The notes under the pieces: model-generated | Databases searched by the model: none | The model's input: only the letters and a program-made list of their open reading frames with translations | What the model was told of the DNA's origin: nothing | Part shown: in pieces, positions 53,538-64,000 of the stretch | Position numbering within the stretch: the stretch's first letter is position 1 | Layout: every line of letters starts with the position of its first letter | Position numbers and translations under genes: made by a program | From: Russula earlei | Taxonomy: Eukaryota; Basidiomycota; Agaricomycetes; Russulales; Russulaceae | NCBI GenBank assembly: GCA_025769875.1 | Contig: JAGFNK010000199.1 | Location: 23,995 to 87,994, forward strand | DNA length: 64,000 bases | Reading direction: 5' to 3'

Positions 53538-54620
53538 TGGCAAAACTTTCTCTTGCTCTCCCACCCTCCCACATTCCTTTGCACCACAATGCCTTCTCCT
53601 TTGCAAGCTCCTCCAGCATGTGTGGTGACTCCAGGCAAAGACCACAAGAACAACATGCAATGGCCATGAAAAATCTGTGCAACCACAAACTTGGTGTGCA
53701 CTTTGTTTTGTTTTTCTTTTCTTGTTCTCTCTACTCACTTTTTCTAACTTTTCCTCACAGTAATATCACAGCTAGGACCACAAAGCCACTGTGAAATTGA
53801 AGGCTTGCTTGTACTCACTTGTGATTGAGTTGTTGCCCACACCCACCACCAGTGAATGTCATGAACCATTTCCCAGAGAGGGCCCTTGAAGGACCCTTCC
53901 TTATTAGAGGAAACCCAGCCTCTATGATGCCACCCTGTTCATATGACCAAAAGGGGTGAGTAGAGGTGTCCACAATATCATGCATGCATTGTTGTGCAAT
54001 TGATTCTAGGCACAATTGACATACAGCAAGCCCTACTTAGTGGCAACCCTTCTAGCAATAAAAGACAGTATTAAAGGCTCCCTAAAAGACCCTTTAGGAT
54101 GACCTCAAGTGCCTTACATTAGACACTAATGAAGATACTATAGGCCCTAGAATGTGTTATTAGACTAACTCTAATAATCTTAGAATGAACTAGAAAGCAA
54201 TACTAAGGACCTTAATATGGATATTAGGGATGACTCTAAGGACCCTAATAGAACTATATAAGGGGCCTTATATGCAACACTATTCCACAGACAATTACCC
54301 CAAGTCCCCAAATGACTGGCCCTAAACTAACTAACAGTAAATGAATCAGATGCTTTGCACATGCACTAGGCAGTGAACATGTGGACACTAGAGGCTCTTA
54401 CTCATCATTATGAGCCTCCTCATTCAGCAGCTTACTGAGCATGACTGAGCATGCTCACTAAGCAGGTTCCGACTTCTTACTCATCCGTCATTGTGCTTGA
54501 TAACAAGGTTACAACTTGTTCTCTATTTAGTAATCCCCTTGTAGTATATAAGTGCTCAATAAAGTAGTTGACAGTCTTCAGACTGTCCATTTGATTTGTG
54601 GCACTGCATTACCAAGGGTA
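53538..54620. other. Repeat-derived stretch with a plus-strand LTR fragment
   Basis: No gene. The segment 54030-54300 is rich in CTAA, CCCTAA and TTAGG-like words. The last 180 bp (about 54440-54620) look like an LTR piece on the plus strand: AGTATATAAGTGCTCAATAA followed by GACAGTC and CAGACTGTCCATTTG. A matching TATA-plus-CAGACTGTCCATTTG arrangement is found, on the other strand, inside the Gypsy LTRs. It is therefore probably a fragment of a related LTR in inverted orientation, cut at the junction with the next LTR. Confidence 0.5.
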
Positions 54621-55366
54621 TGTCAAGACATGTACTGCTGATCACTAAGGACTCAGGAGCAGGTGGGCAAGGGTTGGAACAGACGGTACGCAGCATAAAT
54701 GGCGTTGAACAGGAGGACAAGCCAAACGACTAGAAGATACCAGATGGGGACTGGTACGTGTTGCGGGAGGCAGAGGCAAAGAGTAGAGGCCAGTGCAGTG
54801 AGGGGCTTTAAACAAGGTGGTCGTTGAAGAGTACCTCAAGGACAAGGGAGGACTTTAGACTGAGCGGTCGCAGGGGAGTACCCAGGAAGATGAGAGTATC
54901 ACAAATGGACAGTCTGACGACTGCCATGCTTCATTGGGGCTTATATACAGTGTACAGGGTCAATTACAAAGAACTGGGACTATTCTAGACTCTTTGGTAC
55001 CATCCAATAGGACTACAGAGGCATAAACTTGCTTGTGTCAAGTTTCAGGCTTACTGAGTGCATTACTGATCATTGTGGAGCGATGACATCATTATGATGT
55101 CACTGTGGAGCACTTAGTGAGCCTATGAGGTCACTGTGGAGTCGCTCAGTCAGCCATGATGTCATTGGAGCCTTGATGACATCAGATGATTTATGCAACA
55201 GTTTCTAAGAGTTTGTGCCACTGTTTCGGGTCCTTGGTGGCTGGGTGGCCATGTGGCTGCCACGCGATGATCACCCGATTAGGAAACGGGTGCCTGGTCA
55301 TGTTATAGTGCCTTTGCAATAGCGATATCTTGTACCGCAGGAGGGATAGCCCAGAAAATGGAAGGG
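54621..55366 (-). repeat. Extra Gypsy LTR, truncated (746 bp)
   Basis: Opens TGTCAAGACATGTACTGCTG like the two Gypsy LTRs at 55367 and 62758 and follows them to GAAAATGGAAGGG, where it stops and the next LTR begins at once with TGTCAAGACA. It lacks about the last 85 bp (the LTR's 5' end on the minus strand). It also shows more substitutions than the other two, so it is older. It could be a solo LTR hit by a later insertion. Confidence 0.8.
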
Positions 55367-56194
55367 TGTCAAGACACGTACTGCTGATCACTAAGGACTC
55401 AGGAGCAGGTGGGCAAGGGTCGGAACAGATGGTACGCGGCGAAGGCGGCGTTGAACAGGAGGACGAGCCAAACGACGAGGAGGTACCAGATAGGGACTGG
55501 TAGGTGTTGCAAGAGACAAAGGCGAAGGCTAGAGGCCAGTGTAGCGAGGGACTTTAAACAAGGCGGTCGTTGAAGAGTACCTTGAAGACGAGAGTGGACT
55601 TTAAACTGAGCAGTCGCAGGGGAGTACCCAGGAGGATGAGAGTATCACAAATGGACAGTCTGATGACTGCCATGCTTCATTGGGGCTTATATACAGTGTA
55701 CAGGGTCGATTACAAAGCACTGGGACTATTCTAGACTCTTTGGTACCATCCAATAGGACTACAGAGGCATAAACTTGCTTATGCCAAGTTTCAGGCTTAC
55801 TGAGCGCATTACTGATCATTGTGGAGCGATGACATCATTATGATGTCACTGTGGGGCGCTTAGTGAGCCTATGAGGTCACTGTGGAGTCGCTCAGTCAGC
55901 CATGATGTCATTGGAGCCTTGATGACGTCAGATGATTTATGCAACAGTTTCTAAGAGTTTGTGCCGCTGTTTAGGGTCCATGGTGGCTGGGTGGCCATGT
56001 GGCTGCCACGCGATGATTACCCGATTAGGAAACCGGTGCCTGGTCGTGTTAGGGTGCTTTTGCAATAGCAATATCTTGTACCACAGGAGGGATAGCCCAG
56101 AAAATGGAAGGGAGTCGGCGATGCAAAGTGAGAGAGGCCTTTCTTGAGTAAAATAGGACAATCCTTGGCCAGGACTTGGCCTTGGTTCATAACA
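55367..56194 (-). repeat. Gypsy 3' LTR (828 bp)
   Basis: Runs from TGTCAAGACA to TTCATAACA on the plus strand, so on the element strand it starts TGTTATGAA and ends TGTCTTGACA (TG...CA). It includes a promoter-like CACTGTATATAAG on the element strand. The element-strand purine tract AAAGAGGGGATGAA lies directly inside it (56195-56212) and identifies it as the 3' LTR. Confidence 0.85.
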
Positions 56195-56441
56195 TTCATC
56201 CCCTCTTTATAGACTTGTTGCTCCTGCAACAGTAGGAATTTGTTTCTTTGGAAGGTGGAGTAGTTTGCATATGAAGAGTCGAAGTCTGTTGGTTCGTGAG
56301 GAGTTCTCCCTTGTCCTATGGATTGCTTTGGGGATAGCCGTGGTCGGTTGAGTGCATGTGATCGCAGGAGTTCTCTGAAAAGTTTGTTGGTAACAAGGAT
56401 AAAGGTAATCATCGACAGAGGTCATGACGAGAGTTGTTGGT

Positions 56442-59400
56442 TTAGGGGTTACTCCTGGTGGGAATTGTCTTAAGCGCCTTCGGATATTTCCGATGGAAGT
56501 CTTTAACAAGTAACTGCGCTTTTGATAGGTTAGATGCTGGTTCCCAAGTATTTTCTGCGACCGTATACCCTTTCCATTTAACTAGGTATTGGATTCCTTT
56601 GCGGTTTGGGGAGAGCCGAGAGTTTAGGATCTGCTCTACTTCATATTGTTCTTCACCTTCGACTAATATTGGTGGCGGGTTTGAAAAGTTAGGACCATGG
56701 GCAATGGTTTCTTTGTAAGGTTTAATCAGGGAGTGGTGAAAAACTGGGTGTATCTTCCAAGACCTTGGTAGTTCGAGGCGAACGTTTACTGGATAGGCAG
56801 TGGTGACTTTGAATGGCCCATAGCGTCGAGGGGCTAGTTTTGCTTTTGGGTGAGTCGTTCGTAGATTCGTGGCTTCCAGCCATACTTGATCCCCTTCTTT
56901 AAAACGAAATGTGGAGGTTTGAGGTCCTGATTGCTTCATGATTTCTGTTGCTCGGTTCAGGGAGGCAGCTACTTCTTCTCTGAGTTGGTTTAGTCTTGAT
57001 AGTCTTTCTTGGATTGAAGGGAACTTTGATGTAAAGGCAAGGGGCGGAGCAAATGTTGGGTTAAAGCCATACCAGACTTCAAATGGGGGTTTGTTCGTAG
57101 CACTGTGTTGTCTGGCATTATGTGCGAATTCCATAAAGGGAATTAGTTCTGCCCAATTGTCTGCTTGATGGTTGCAAAATATTCGTAGGTATTGTTCTAG
57201 TTCTTGGTTAACTCGTTCTGTTTCTCCATCTGTCTGTGGATGATATGCTGTACTTAGTGATACTTTGACATTTAACTTTTTCCATAGTTCTTGAGTGACT
57301 TTTGCTGCGAATTGAGGGCCTCTGTCCGATATTATTTGTGTTGGGAGTCCTATTCTTCTCCAGACATTGTTCATGATTAGTGTTGCTGTTTCGTCTGCTG
57401 TGATTGTCTTGTGGCAAGGGGTAATGATTATCGCTTTACTGAATCGATCTACCACGACTAGGAGGCTGTCGAAGCCTTGTGAAATCGGTAGGTCCGTGAT
57501 AAAGTCCATAGTAATGCTTTTCCATACTTCTCCAGCTGGTGTAATCGGTACAAGGGGTGTTTCTGTCTTTGGACGGTTCTTTGTACTTTGGCAAATTGCG
57601 CAACCTGTCTACATAACTTTTGACATAAGTTAGCATTCCTGGCCACCAATAGTTTCGGCTGATCAGTTCATAAGTTTTCCATTGGCCAGGATGCCCAGTG
57701 GCAAGGGAGTCGTGGTGTAGTTTTAGAATTTTCTTTCTTAGGGTGTCGTTGTTTGGGATGTAGACTTTTCCTTTGAATAGTATTAGTCCATCTTCAAGGT
57801 TCCAGTCCTGTAAGCCTTTGGATAGTCGCCTTGGTCCATTCTTTATAATGATTGCTAATGCGTTAGATACTTCTGGGTCATAGTCTTTGCTAGATCGTAG
57901 TTGTTGTCGAAGTTCCTGGTCGCCGATTGGTTCTGTAGCAGAGGTGCGTGTTGCTCTAATTTTAAAAAATTTGTCATCTAGGAGCACCTTTCCATCATTT
58001 TCATTTTGTATCCCCTCTTTAAAGTCTGGCCGCCTGGACAGACCGTCTGCTTTGTTCATAGTTCCTGGGTGGTGGGTGATGGTGAAGTCGAAATTGCTGA
58101 GGAGGAGTGCCCATCGGGCTTGTCGTCTCGTGAGTTTCTGTTTTGTCATGAAGTATGTCAAGTTATTGTGGTCTGTCCATAGATCAATGGGGTGTGTAGC
58201 GCCTTCAAGGTAGTGTCGGAAGTGCCAGAGGGACAAGACGATAGCAAGGAGTTCTTTATCATAGATCATGTAATTTCGTTGTGCGGGGTCCAAGGATTTC
58301 GAGAAATAGGCTACTGGGTGATATCTGTTAAATTCATCGGGTTGTTCCAAGATTGCACCGATCGCAAAGTCACTTGCATCGCAGATGAGTCGAAAGGGTT
58401 TCGTGTGGTTAGGTAACATGAGGATTGGGGCCGTTGTGAATGCTTGGATTAGCTTTCTGAAATGCTTGTTCTTCATCGTCTTCCCACTTGAAGGGGTTTT
58501 CTTTCTTTGTTAAGTTAAACAAGGGCCGTGCTATTCGAGAGTATTGGTGGATAAATCGTCGATAGAAGTTGCAGAATCCTAGAAATGCTTGTACTTCCGT
58601 AACATTGGTCGGAGTAGGCCACTTTGTAATGCCTATTAACTTGTCTTGGTCCATGGATATTCGTCCTTGGGAGATATTGATGCCTAGGTAACTAATAGAG
58701 GTTTGTCGGAAAGCACATTTCTCTGGTTTCAAGTATAAGTCGTGGTCTTGGAGTGTTTTTAGGACCTTATGTGTCCAGTCGTCTAGTTCGTTCAAGGTTT
58801 GCGCCATGATTAGTATATCATCTAGATAAACAACCACTCGTTCAGTGGCAATGTATTTTGCTAGGATGGTGTTCATAAAGCGTTGGAAAGTGGCTGGGGC
58901 GTTGCAGAGACCAAATGTCATTATCAATGGTTCGAAGAGTCCTAATGGTGTCTTGAATGCTGCGAGGTGTTCATCGCCCTCTCTGAGGCGAATATTGTTG
59001 TATCCCCATCGTACGTCAAACTTGGTAAAGTATTGGGCTCCTTGGAGTTTGTCAATTAATTCAGGAATCAAGGGTAGTGGATACGCGTCTTTGACAGTTG
59101 CTGTATTCAGGGCTCTGTAGTCTTGCACTGGTCGTAGATTTCCTCCTTTCTTTTCTACAAAGAAGAATGGGCTGGCAATAGCTGCTTTTGATGGTCGGAT
59201 TGTGCCTCTCTTCAAATGTTCATCTAAGTATTCTTTTAGGGCTTGTAGTTCCTTGGGAGTAAGTCGATAAATGCCAGAATCACGTCGGGCGATCCCTGGT
59301 TTTAGATTGATTGCATGGTCCCATGGTTGGTGAGCAGGAAGGCGTTGAGAAGCTTGTTCATCGAAAACCTTTCGCCATTTCAAGAATTGGGCGGGGATAA

Positions 59401-60221
59401 GTTCGTCTAATGTCTTAGGGGGTGTTTCCGCACTTGGCTAACTTGGTAGCTGTGGTTGATTTGGCTCTTATGTTGATTGTTATTGGGCTAAACGCATCGT
59501 GGATTTGTTCGTCAACACATGGGTTCAATGGTCCTTCAGTATCTGGGAAGATTAGTGCAGCAATGTCCGTAAACTCGGGTTCTTCTTCTTCAGGGAAAGT
59601 AAGTGCTTGTATTTGGTAATTCCGCGTTCCAGATGCAGATGCAATGGTTATGCTTGGGTGTGTGGTAAGGCAAGTTCGGGGGCAGTTCCTCAGTGTGATT
59701 GTATCATTTGCCCAATCAATATCTGGGTTGTGGTGTCGTAGCCAATCGGTTCCTAAGATAATGTCGTGATCTCCAATGTTAGTGACAAGGAATTCTGCTT
59801 GTTCATCATGAGTGGCGCCTGTGTGCGCTTGAATGCGAAGTCTTTGGATGGTGCTAAAGCGTATTAGTCCATTGGCATTTTGTGTTCCGTCTACATTTTG
59901 TGCTGGCAAGGGTTTGATCATAGTTCGAAGGTGCAGGTGGTGTCTTTGTGCAAATCGTTCATGGATTATCATTCCTTCTGCTCCACTGTCGAGCAGGGCT
60001 CTTGCACCGATTTCTTTGCCGCTTGTCTTCCCTACTAAGGTAACTTTCAAGGCAATGGAAGGGGAGCGAATATTCTTGGTAAAAACTTTGGGGTAATTGA
60101 TTTCTCTTTGTATCGTACTGATTTGGACCGCATCCCTCCTCGGTGCAGAAGGGGGTCCAATTAAAAATCCATAGGAGCAGATCTTGGGCGGAGGATCGAG
60201 TCTGCAAGTGTCTCTCTCCAA
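56442..60221 (-). pseudogene. Gypsy Pol polyprotein with chromodomain, frameshifted
   Basis: Segments in reading order. 60221-59415: aspartic protease (ARALLDSGAEGMIIHE). 59383-58409: reverse transcriptase (FFVEKKGGNLRPVQDYRALN, FDVRWGYNNIR, TFGLCNAPATFQRFMN, VVYLDDILIM). 58476-57436: end of RT plus RNase H (LICDASDFAIGAILEQ, DKELLAIVLSLWHFRHYLEG, LWTDHNNL) and the integrase zinc-binding domain (LKLHHDSLATGHPGQWKTYE). 57509-56442: integrase core (MDFITDLPISQGFDSLLVVV, SDRGPQFAA, STAYHPQTDGETER) followed by a chromodomain (YEVEQILNSR, YLVKWKGY, NTWEP). Frame breaks fall near 59410, 58465 and 57600. The protease frame overlaps the Gag frame by about 60 bp in a different phase, which could be a programmed shift. 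The chromodomain of such elements recognises methylated histone H3 and directs integration. Confidence 0.9.
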
Positions 60222-61150
60222 GTCGTTAGTGAAGCAACAGGAACGGGTTCTTCTTGCGCAGGTTCGATGTTTTCATCTTGGATGGTTGTAGCTCTGACTG
60301 TTTGGGGGCGAGAACCTTGTCGTTGGCGTCCTTGAGCTGCTTTCTTTGCTCTGCATTGATTTGCCATATGATTCTTCTTTCCACAATAATAACAGAGATT
60401 GTTCTTGCGTCGAAATTCTTTCTCTGCATCTGTGAGGGGTTTCCTTTCACTTCTGGATTCCCAGGGTCGTTCATTGGGCTCTCCTTGGTACAAGTTAATT
60501 TCCAATGGATTATCTGATCCTTGAGTGTTCAATCCTCGGGCACGCACAGAGCGTCCTCCTCGAAAAGCAGTGGAGTTGTATAGGTGGAAAAGGTTGTCGA
60601 ATTCTCTTGCTGCTTTGACAAGGGCTGCAAGCGTAGTTGGTGTTGGTGTGATTCCCAGTATTTTCTGATGTAAGGCCGGGTTGATGTTCTTCCTAAATGC
60701 GTACATCTTTGTTCTTTCATCGGTGGTAGCTCGTGATGCGTGGTGCGACCATTTCTGGTACCATTCATTAAATGGTAGTTTCCCTTGATAATAGGTGTGC
60801 ATGGTATTAGCGGAGGCCAACTCTGCTTCTGCAGGGATAAAATGATCGGCAAAGGCTTTCTTGAAGTCGTCCCATGACCCATAGTCTGCTACGGTACGAG
60901 CCATAGCCTTGGTGGTTTGTTCTCTAGCCCACGCTCCGGCGGGTGTTCCTACTTTAAAGTGGGTCAGTGCAGCGGCAACTTTCTTGCTTTCATCTGTAAA
61001 GGAGTCGCCATTGATGTAGTAATAATTGGCCAAAGCTGCCCAAAAGGCTTCTGCGTTATCAGCCTTTCCGTCAAAGGGTTCTGGTGCTGTTCCAGACAAG
61101 GCGCGGATTGCTTGACATGGTGGGATTCTGAGTTGTTGTAGCTGTAACAA
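60161..61150 (-). CDS. Gypsy Gag with CCHC zinc knuckle
   Basis: A 329-residue frame. The core resembles retrotransposon Gag domains (AFWAALANYYYINGDSF, AAALTHFKVGTPAGAWARE, DDFKKAFADHF) and is followed by a CCHC knuckle, CYYCGKKNHMANQC. It assembles element particles around RNA. The frame has no ATG at its left limit as written; Gag may extend further upstream through one more frameshift near 61140, where a Thr/Pro-rich reading continues in another phase. Confidence 0.8.
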   Translation of the reverse strand: MLQLQQLRIPPCQAIRALSGTAPEPFDGKADNAEAFWAALANYYYINGDSFTDESKKVAAALTHFKVGTPAGAWAREQTTKAMARTVADYGSWDDFKKAFADHFIPAEAELASANTMHTYYQGKLPFNEWYQKWSHHASRATTDERTKMYAFRKNINPALHQKILGITPTPTTLAALVKAAREFDNLFHLYNSTAFRGGRSVRARGLNTQGSDNPLEINLYQGEPNERPWESRSERKPLTDAEKEFRRKNNLCYYCGKKNHMANQCRAKKAAQGRQRQGSRPQTVRATTIQDENIEPAQEEPVPVASLTTWRETLADSILRPRSAPMDF

Positions 61151-61408
61151 TAGGTGGGGCTGAACCTTGTAGTTGGATTCTAGTTGGAGTGAGCGTTCGA
61201 GGGACTGCTTGTGGTACGTTGCTAGTTGTATGAGGAGTAGGTTGTTGGGTATTACGCCGAGTAGAAGGTCCTGGAGTGGTGCTTCGAGTGCTCTGAGCAG
61301 TTCCTAGGATAGCGGTAACTTCTTGAGGTGTTCTGGCTGAGAAATCGACTTCTCGATTGTTATAGTAAACCCAATGTCTTCTAGAACGGCTCCACTTGAC
61401 TGGTCTGT

Positions 61409-62586
61409 CTAGGAAGAGGCCTGTATAGTTATAGGGGTTGAAGTCTTGAACGTTTTCTGCTCCTGGGGCTGCCGCTTTAAGTTGTTCGGTGGTAACTTCG
61501 TCGTTATCGTCTTCGTATAACCAAGTGTCAGAAAGATTTCCGTGGTTGATAATAGGTGTGCCTGCAAATTTCCTCGGTAACAGTGATCTTGGGTGTCGTA
61601 ACTGAGGTTTTCAAATAGGAGTGGGATTAGATTTTCTTCTTCGTCAGTGATGTCTCTCCTAGTGCTCATAGATCTAGACGACTGTTATAGTCCAATGGCC
61701 GTTGTTCCAAGGATATGCAATGGTGTAGGCTGGCTTTAGTCGAATGGTATCAGGTCTTCCTTGATGTTTTCTTAATTGGATTCGGGAGTATTCTTCAGTA
61801 ATGCTGCTTTGTGTTAGAACTACTCGGGTTTTCCACAGATATCCTTCAAATTCTGCTGGAGAGATGGCAAAGTCACTTATTTCCTTGGTGGGGTGCTTGT
61901 AAACTATAAAGTGTGTCAGTCGTTGATGCCAAGCTTGGGTACAATAATTCTTGAATTCAATTAACTCTCTCCTTGAACGCGTAGGTAGGTTTAATGCTAA
62001 GAAGGATTGTTCTGGTAGATAACAGTGTAAATCAGTATTCCTAAGATCGGCACTATCAGGGGATTCAACAAGGGGTGATGCAAAGGGTTGGATAGGTATA
62101 CAGGGGTAGGAATACGATTGGTAAACAAGGGTACGTAGGCGTCAGGAGGGGTAGGAGGTAATGGTCTTTCAACAAGAAATCCTCTTGCGTTGGGAACTGT
62201 TTCTCTCTCAGGGGGGTCGTTGGGATGACTGCGCGTCTCCTGTGTCGAGGAGCCAGATTTATCGAATGGGGAGGTGGTAATCGCCTGGCGTCCACAAGGT
62301 AATTCCGTCAGGAGTAGGAGGTGTGTCTGGTCGAAAGTTGCACGTGCAATACTCTGTTTTGCAGTTACACCTTGCTGTCCACGGATTTGACTCAGTATTC
62401 TTCTGTGCTGGCAGACCAACGTTCTTGGCTAGTTGGGACAGTGGTCTGAATCGGTGTGAGGGGTCGAGGGGCGAGACTTGAGGCTTCTAGGATTGCTGGG
62501 ACAGAATAGTACGCAGGGGGACCAGTATATGAGGCGGTCCTGGGCTGGTTAATTGCCCAAGGTTTGATTGTAGTCTTCTGCGTCAT
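61409..62586 (-). other. Gypsy 5' internal region with short frames
   Basis: Between the 5' LTR and Gag the element carries several disconnected minus-strand frames: 62586-62392 (64 residues), 62419-61997 (140 residues, ending in a hydrophobic PLLNPLIVPILGILIYTVIY helix) and 61669-61409 (86 residues). They may be pieces of one leader protein with a membrane segment split by frameshifts. I recognise no domain. Confidence 0.45.
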
Positions 62587-62757
62587 ATAGCCAAGAGATT
62601 AGTTTTCCCAGTCAAAGGTGTGGTGTATTCCTGGTAAGTACAAAAACAGCAAGTTGGACGTAAGATTGATTTTCCCTTGTATTCTGTTTGAGGCGTAGGT
62701 GGTAGAACTGGACAGTGAGACGGTGTCCAAGACATATAATAGTTGTTGTCGTGCTGG

Positions 62758-63573
62758 TGTCAAGACACTACTGCTGATCACTAAGGACTCAGGAGCAGGT
62801 GGGCAAGGGTCGGAACAGATGGTATGCGCGAAGGCGGCGTTGAACAGGAGGACGAGCCAAACGACGAGGAGGTACCAGATAGGGACTGGTAGGTGTTGCA
62901 AGAGACAAAGGCGAAGGCTAGAGGCCAGTGAGCGAGGGGCTTTAAACAAGGCGGTCGTTGAAGGAGTACCTTGAGACGAGAGTGGACTTTAAACTGAGCA
63001 GTCGCAGGGAGTACCCAGGAGGATGAAGTATCACAAATGGACAGTCTGACGACTGCCATGCTTCATTGGGGCTTATATACAGTGTACAGGGTCGATTACA
63101 AAGCACTGGGACTATTCTAGACTCTTTGGTACCATCCAATAGGACTACAGAGGCATAAACTTGCTTATGCCAAGTTCAGGCTTACTGAGCGCATTACTGA
63201 TCATTGTGGAGCGATGACATCATTATGATGTCACGGTGGGGCGCTTAGTGAGCCTATGAGGTCACTGTGGAGTCGCTCAGTCAGCCATGATGTCATTGGA
63301 GCCTTGATGACTCAGATGTTTATGCAACAGTTTCTAAGAGTTTGTGCCGCTGTTTCGGGTCCATGGTGGCTGGGTGGCCATGTGGCTGCCACGCGATGAT
63401 TACCCGATTAGGAAACCGGTGCCTGGTCGTGTTAGAGGCTTTTGCAATAGCAATATCTTGTACCCAGGAGGGATAGCCCAGAAAATGGAAGGGAGGCGGC
63501 AATGCAAAGTGAGGGAGGTCTTTCTTGAGTAAATAGGACAATCCTTGGTCAGGACTTGGCCTGGTTCGTAACA
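62758..63573 (-). repeat. Gypsy 5' LTR (816 bp)
   Basis: Matches 55367-56194 over its length with small deletions, many of them single bases. On the element strand it begins TGTTACGAACCAGG and ends TGTCTTGACA, followed by CCAGCACGACAAC, the likely primer-binding region. A 116-residue minus-strand frame with a signal-like hydrophobic segment (62599-62949) crosses the LTR/internal boundary. Confidence 0.85.
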
Positions 63574-64000
63574 GCTGGTGGTAGAAGTCGACTAAGGGTT
63601 TCAAGGTATAGTGCGTGTTCGTCGTGGCTCAAGAGCTGTCCAAAGGCAGACTCAAGGACTCTTTAACGATAAGGTGGGGGAAGTCCTCGTGAGTGGTTCA
63701 ACTTCTGGTACGTCGTGTAAGTTAGTTGAAGTGGTGACAGGGAATGCGACAGAGGTCCAAGTTCGATATGATTTATGTTTAAGACGTGTCTGGTGATAGC
63801 GTCTTCTTCTCTTCTTCGTCTTCTTCTAAGGCGTATTCTCGAGGCACTTTTTAGTTAAAGCAAAGAAAAAATGTTTATTCGATCTTTATTGAAGCGTTAC
63901 AAGGGTGGTTCTTACTTTTTAAGAACCGTGCGCAAGATCTATAGTTTCGAGCTGGTACCTCTCAATTATCTCGAGAGGGTTAAGGGGAATACGAGGCGTA
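63574..64000. other. Right edge, unassigned
   Basis: Beyond the Gypsy LTR I recognise nothing with confidence. A TTCTTCTTCT-like stretch lies near 63800-63830. A short inverted repeat (GGTTCTTACTTTTTAAGAACC) at about 63906-63926 suggests another repeat element or a terminator-like hairpin. Confidence 0.35.

Larger units (their letters stand above)
55367..63573 (-). mobile_element. Ty3/Gypsy chromovirus (chromodomain element)
   Basis: An 8.2-kb minus-strand element with two LTRs of about 820 bp. Internal order on the minus strand: several short N-terminal frames, Gag with zinc knuckle, protease, reverse transcriptase, RNase H, integrase and a C-terminal chromodomain, which is the chromovirus layout. 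Flanking bases (AAGGG on the left, GCTGG on the right) do not form a target-site duplication, so one flank has been rearranged or the element arose by recombination. The left end abuts another truncated LTR. Confidence 0.9.

Noticed and set aside
1..64000. tRNA or rRNA genes
   Set aside because: I looked for GTTCGAA-type B boxes with a matching A box and cloverleaf potential, and for rRNA core words, and found none that convinced me; a covariance-model scan would be decisive.

Overview
The window is nuclear DNA from a filamentous basidiomycete. The evidence is short introns of about 50-70 bp with GTRNGY donors and YAG acceptors, fungal orthologues of universal genes (CFT1, SEC31, GPN2), a fungal Arb1-type RNAi factor, an F-box/LRR gene of Agaricomycete style, and abundant Copia, chromodomain Gypsy and LINE elements. 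An Agaricomycete such as a Rhizoctonia/Ceratobasidium relative is plausible, but that placement is inference.

Left half (about 2.5-30 kb) is a conventional gene-rich arm. In order: a class II-like eIF4E (+), an RRxS-rich protein of unknown function (-), the polyadenylation factor CFT1 (+), an F-box/LRR protein (-), the COPII outer-coat subunit SEC31 (-), a UbiA-family membrane prenyltransferase (+), the GPN-loop GTPase GPN2 (-) and an Arb1-like Argonaute-chaperone subunit (-). Two gene pairs are divergent over short shared upstream regions (7195-7596 and 22149-22729). The gene-poor stretches at 1-2528, 15174-17420 and 23824-26535 hold no gene I can defend.

The middle (about 30.8-42.4 kb) is a tandem array of exactly three roughly 1.25-kb units. 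Each unit carries a promoter and one tiny two-exon gene for a 42-43 residue secreted peptide. Signal peptide and intron are conserved, while the mature part changes quickly and carries Lys-Arg (Kex2-type) sites. Unit B is interrupted by a 1.06-kb insertion with a hAT-like end. Unit C is interrupted by a 6.9-kb LINE with a 13-bp target-site duplication, a 19-nt poly-T (poly-A) tail and a UAAUG ORF1/ORF2 junction. This peptide array is the best candidate here for an undescribed system.

The right third (about 42.4-64 kb) is mostly repeats. It holds one single-pass membrane protein gene (45454-46799) preceded by a 42-nt C homopolymer, a Copia element with 5-bp target-site duplications (48680-53532), and a chromodomain Gypsy element on the minus strand (55367-63573) abutting an extra truncated LTR and an inverted related LTR fragment. 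All three retroelements carry frameshifts or stops in their replication ORFs.

Functionally, the window joins core gene expression (cap binding, 3'-end formation, RNA polymerase assembly), secretion (COPII, secreted peptides, a surface protein) and a transposon-rich domain near a candidate RNAi/heterochromatin factor.
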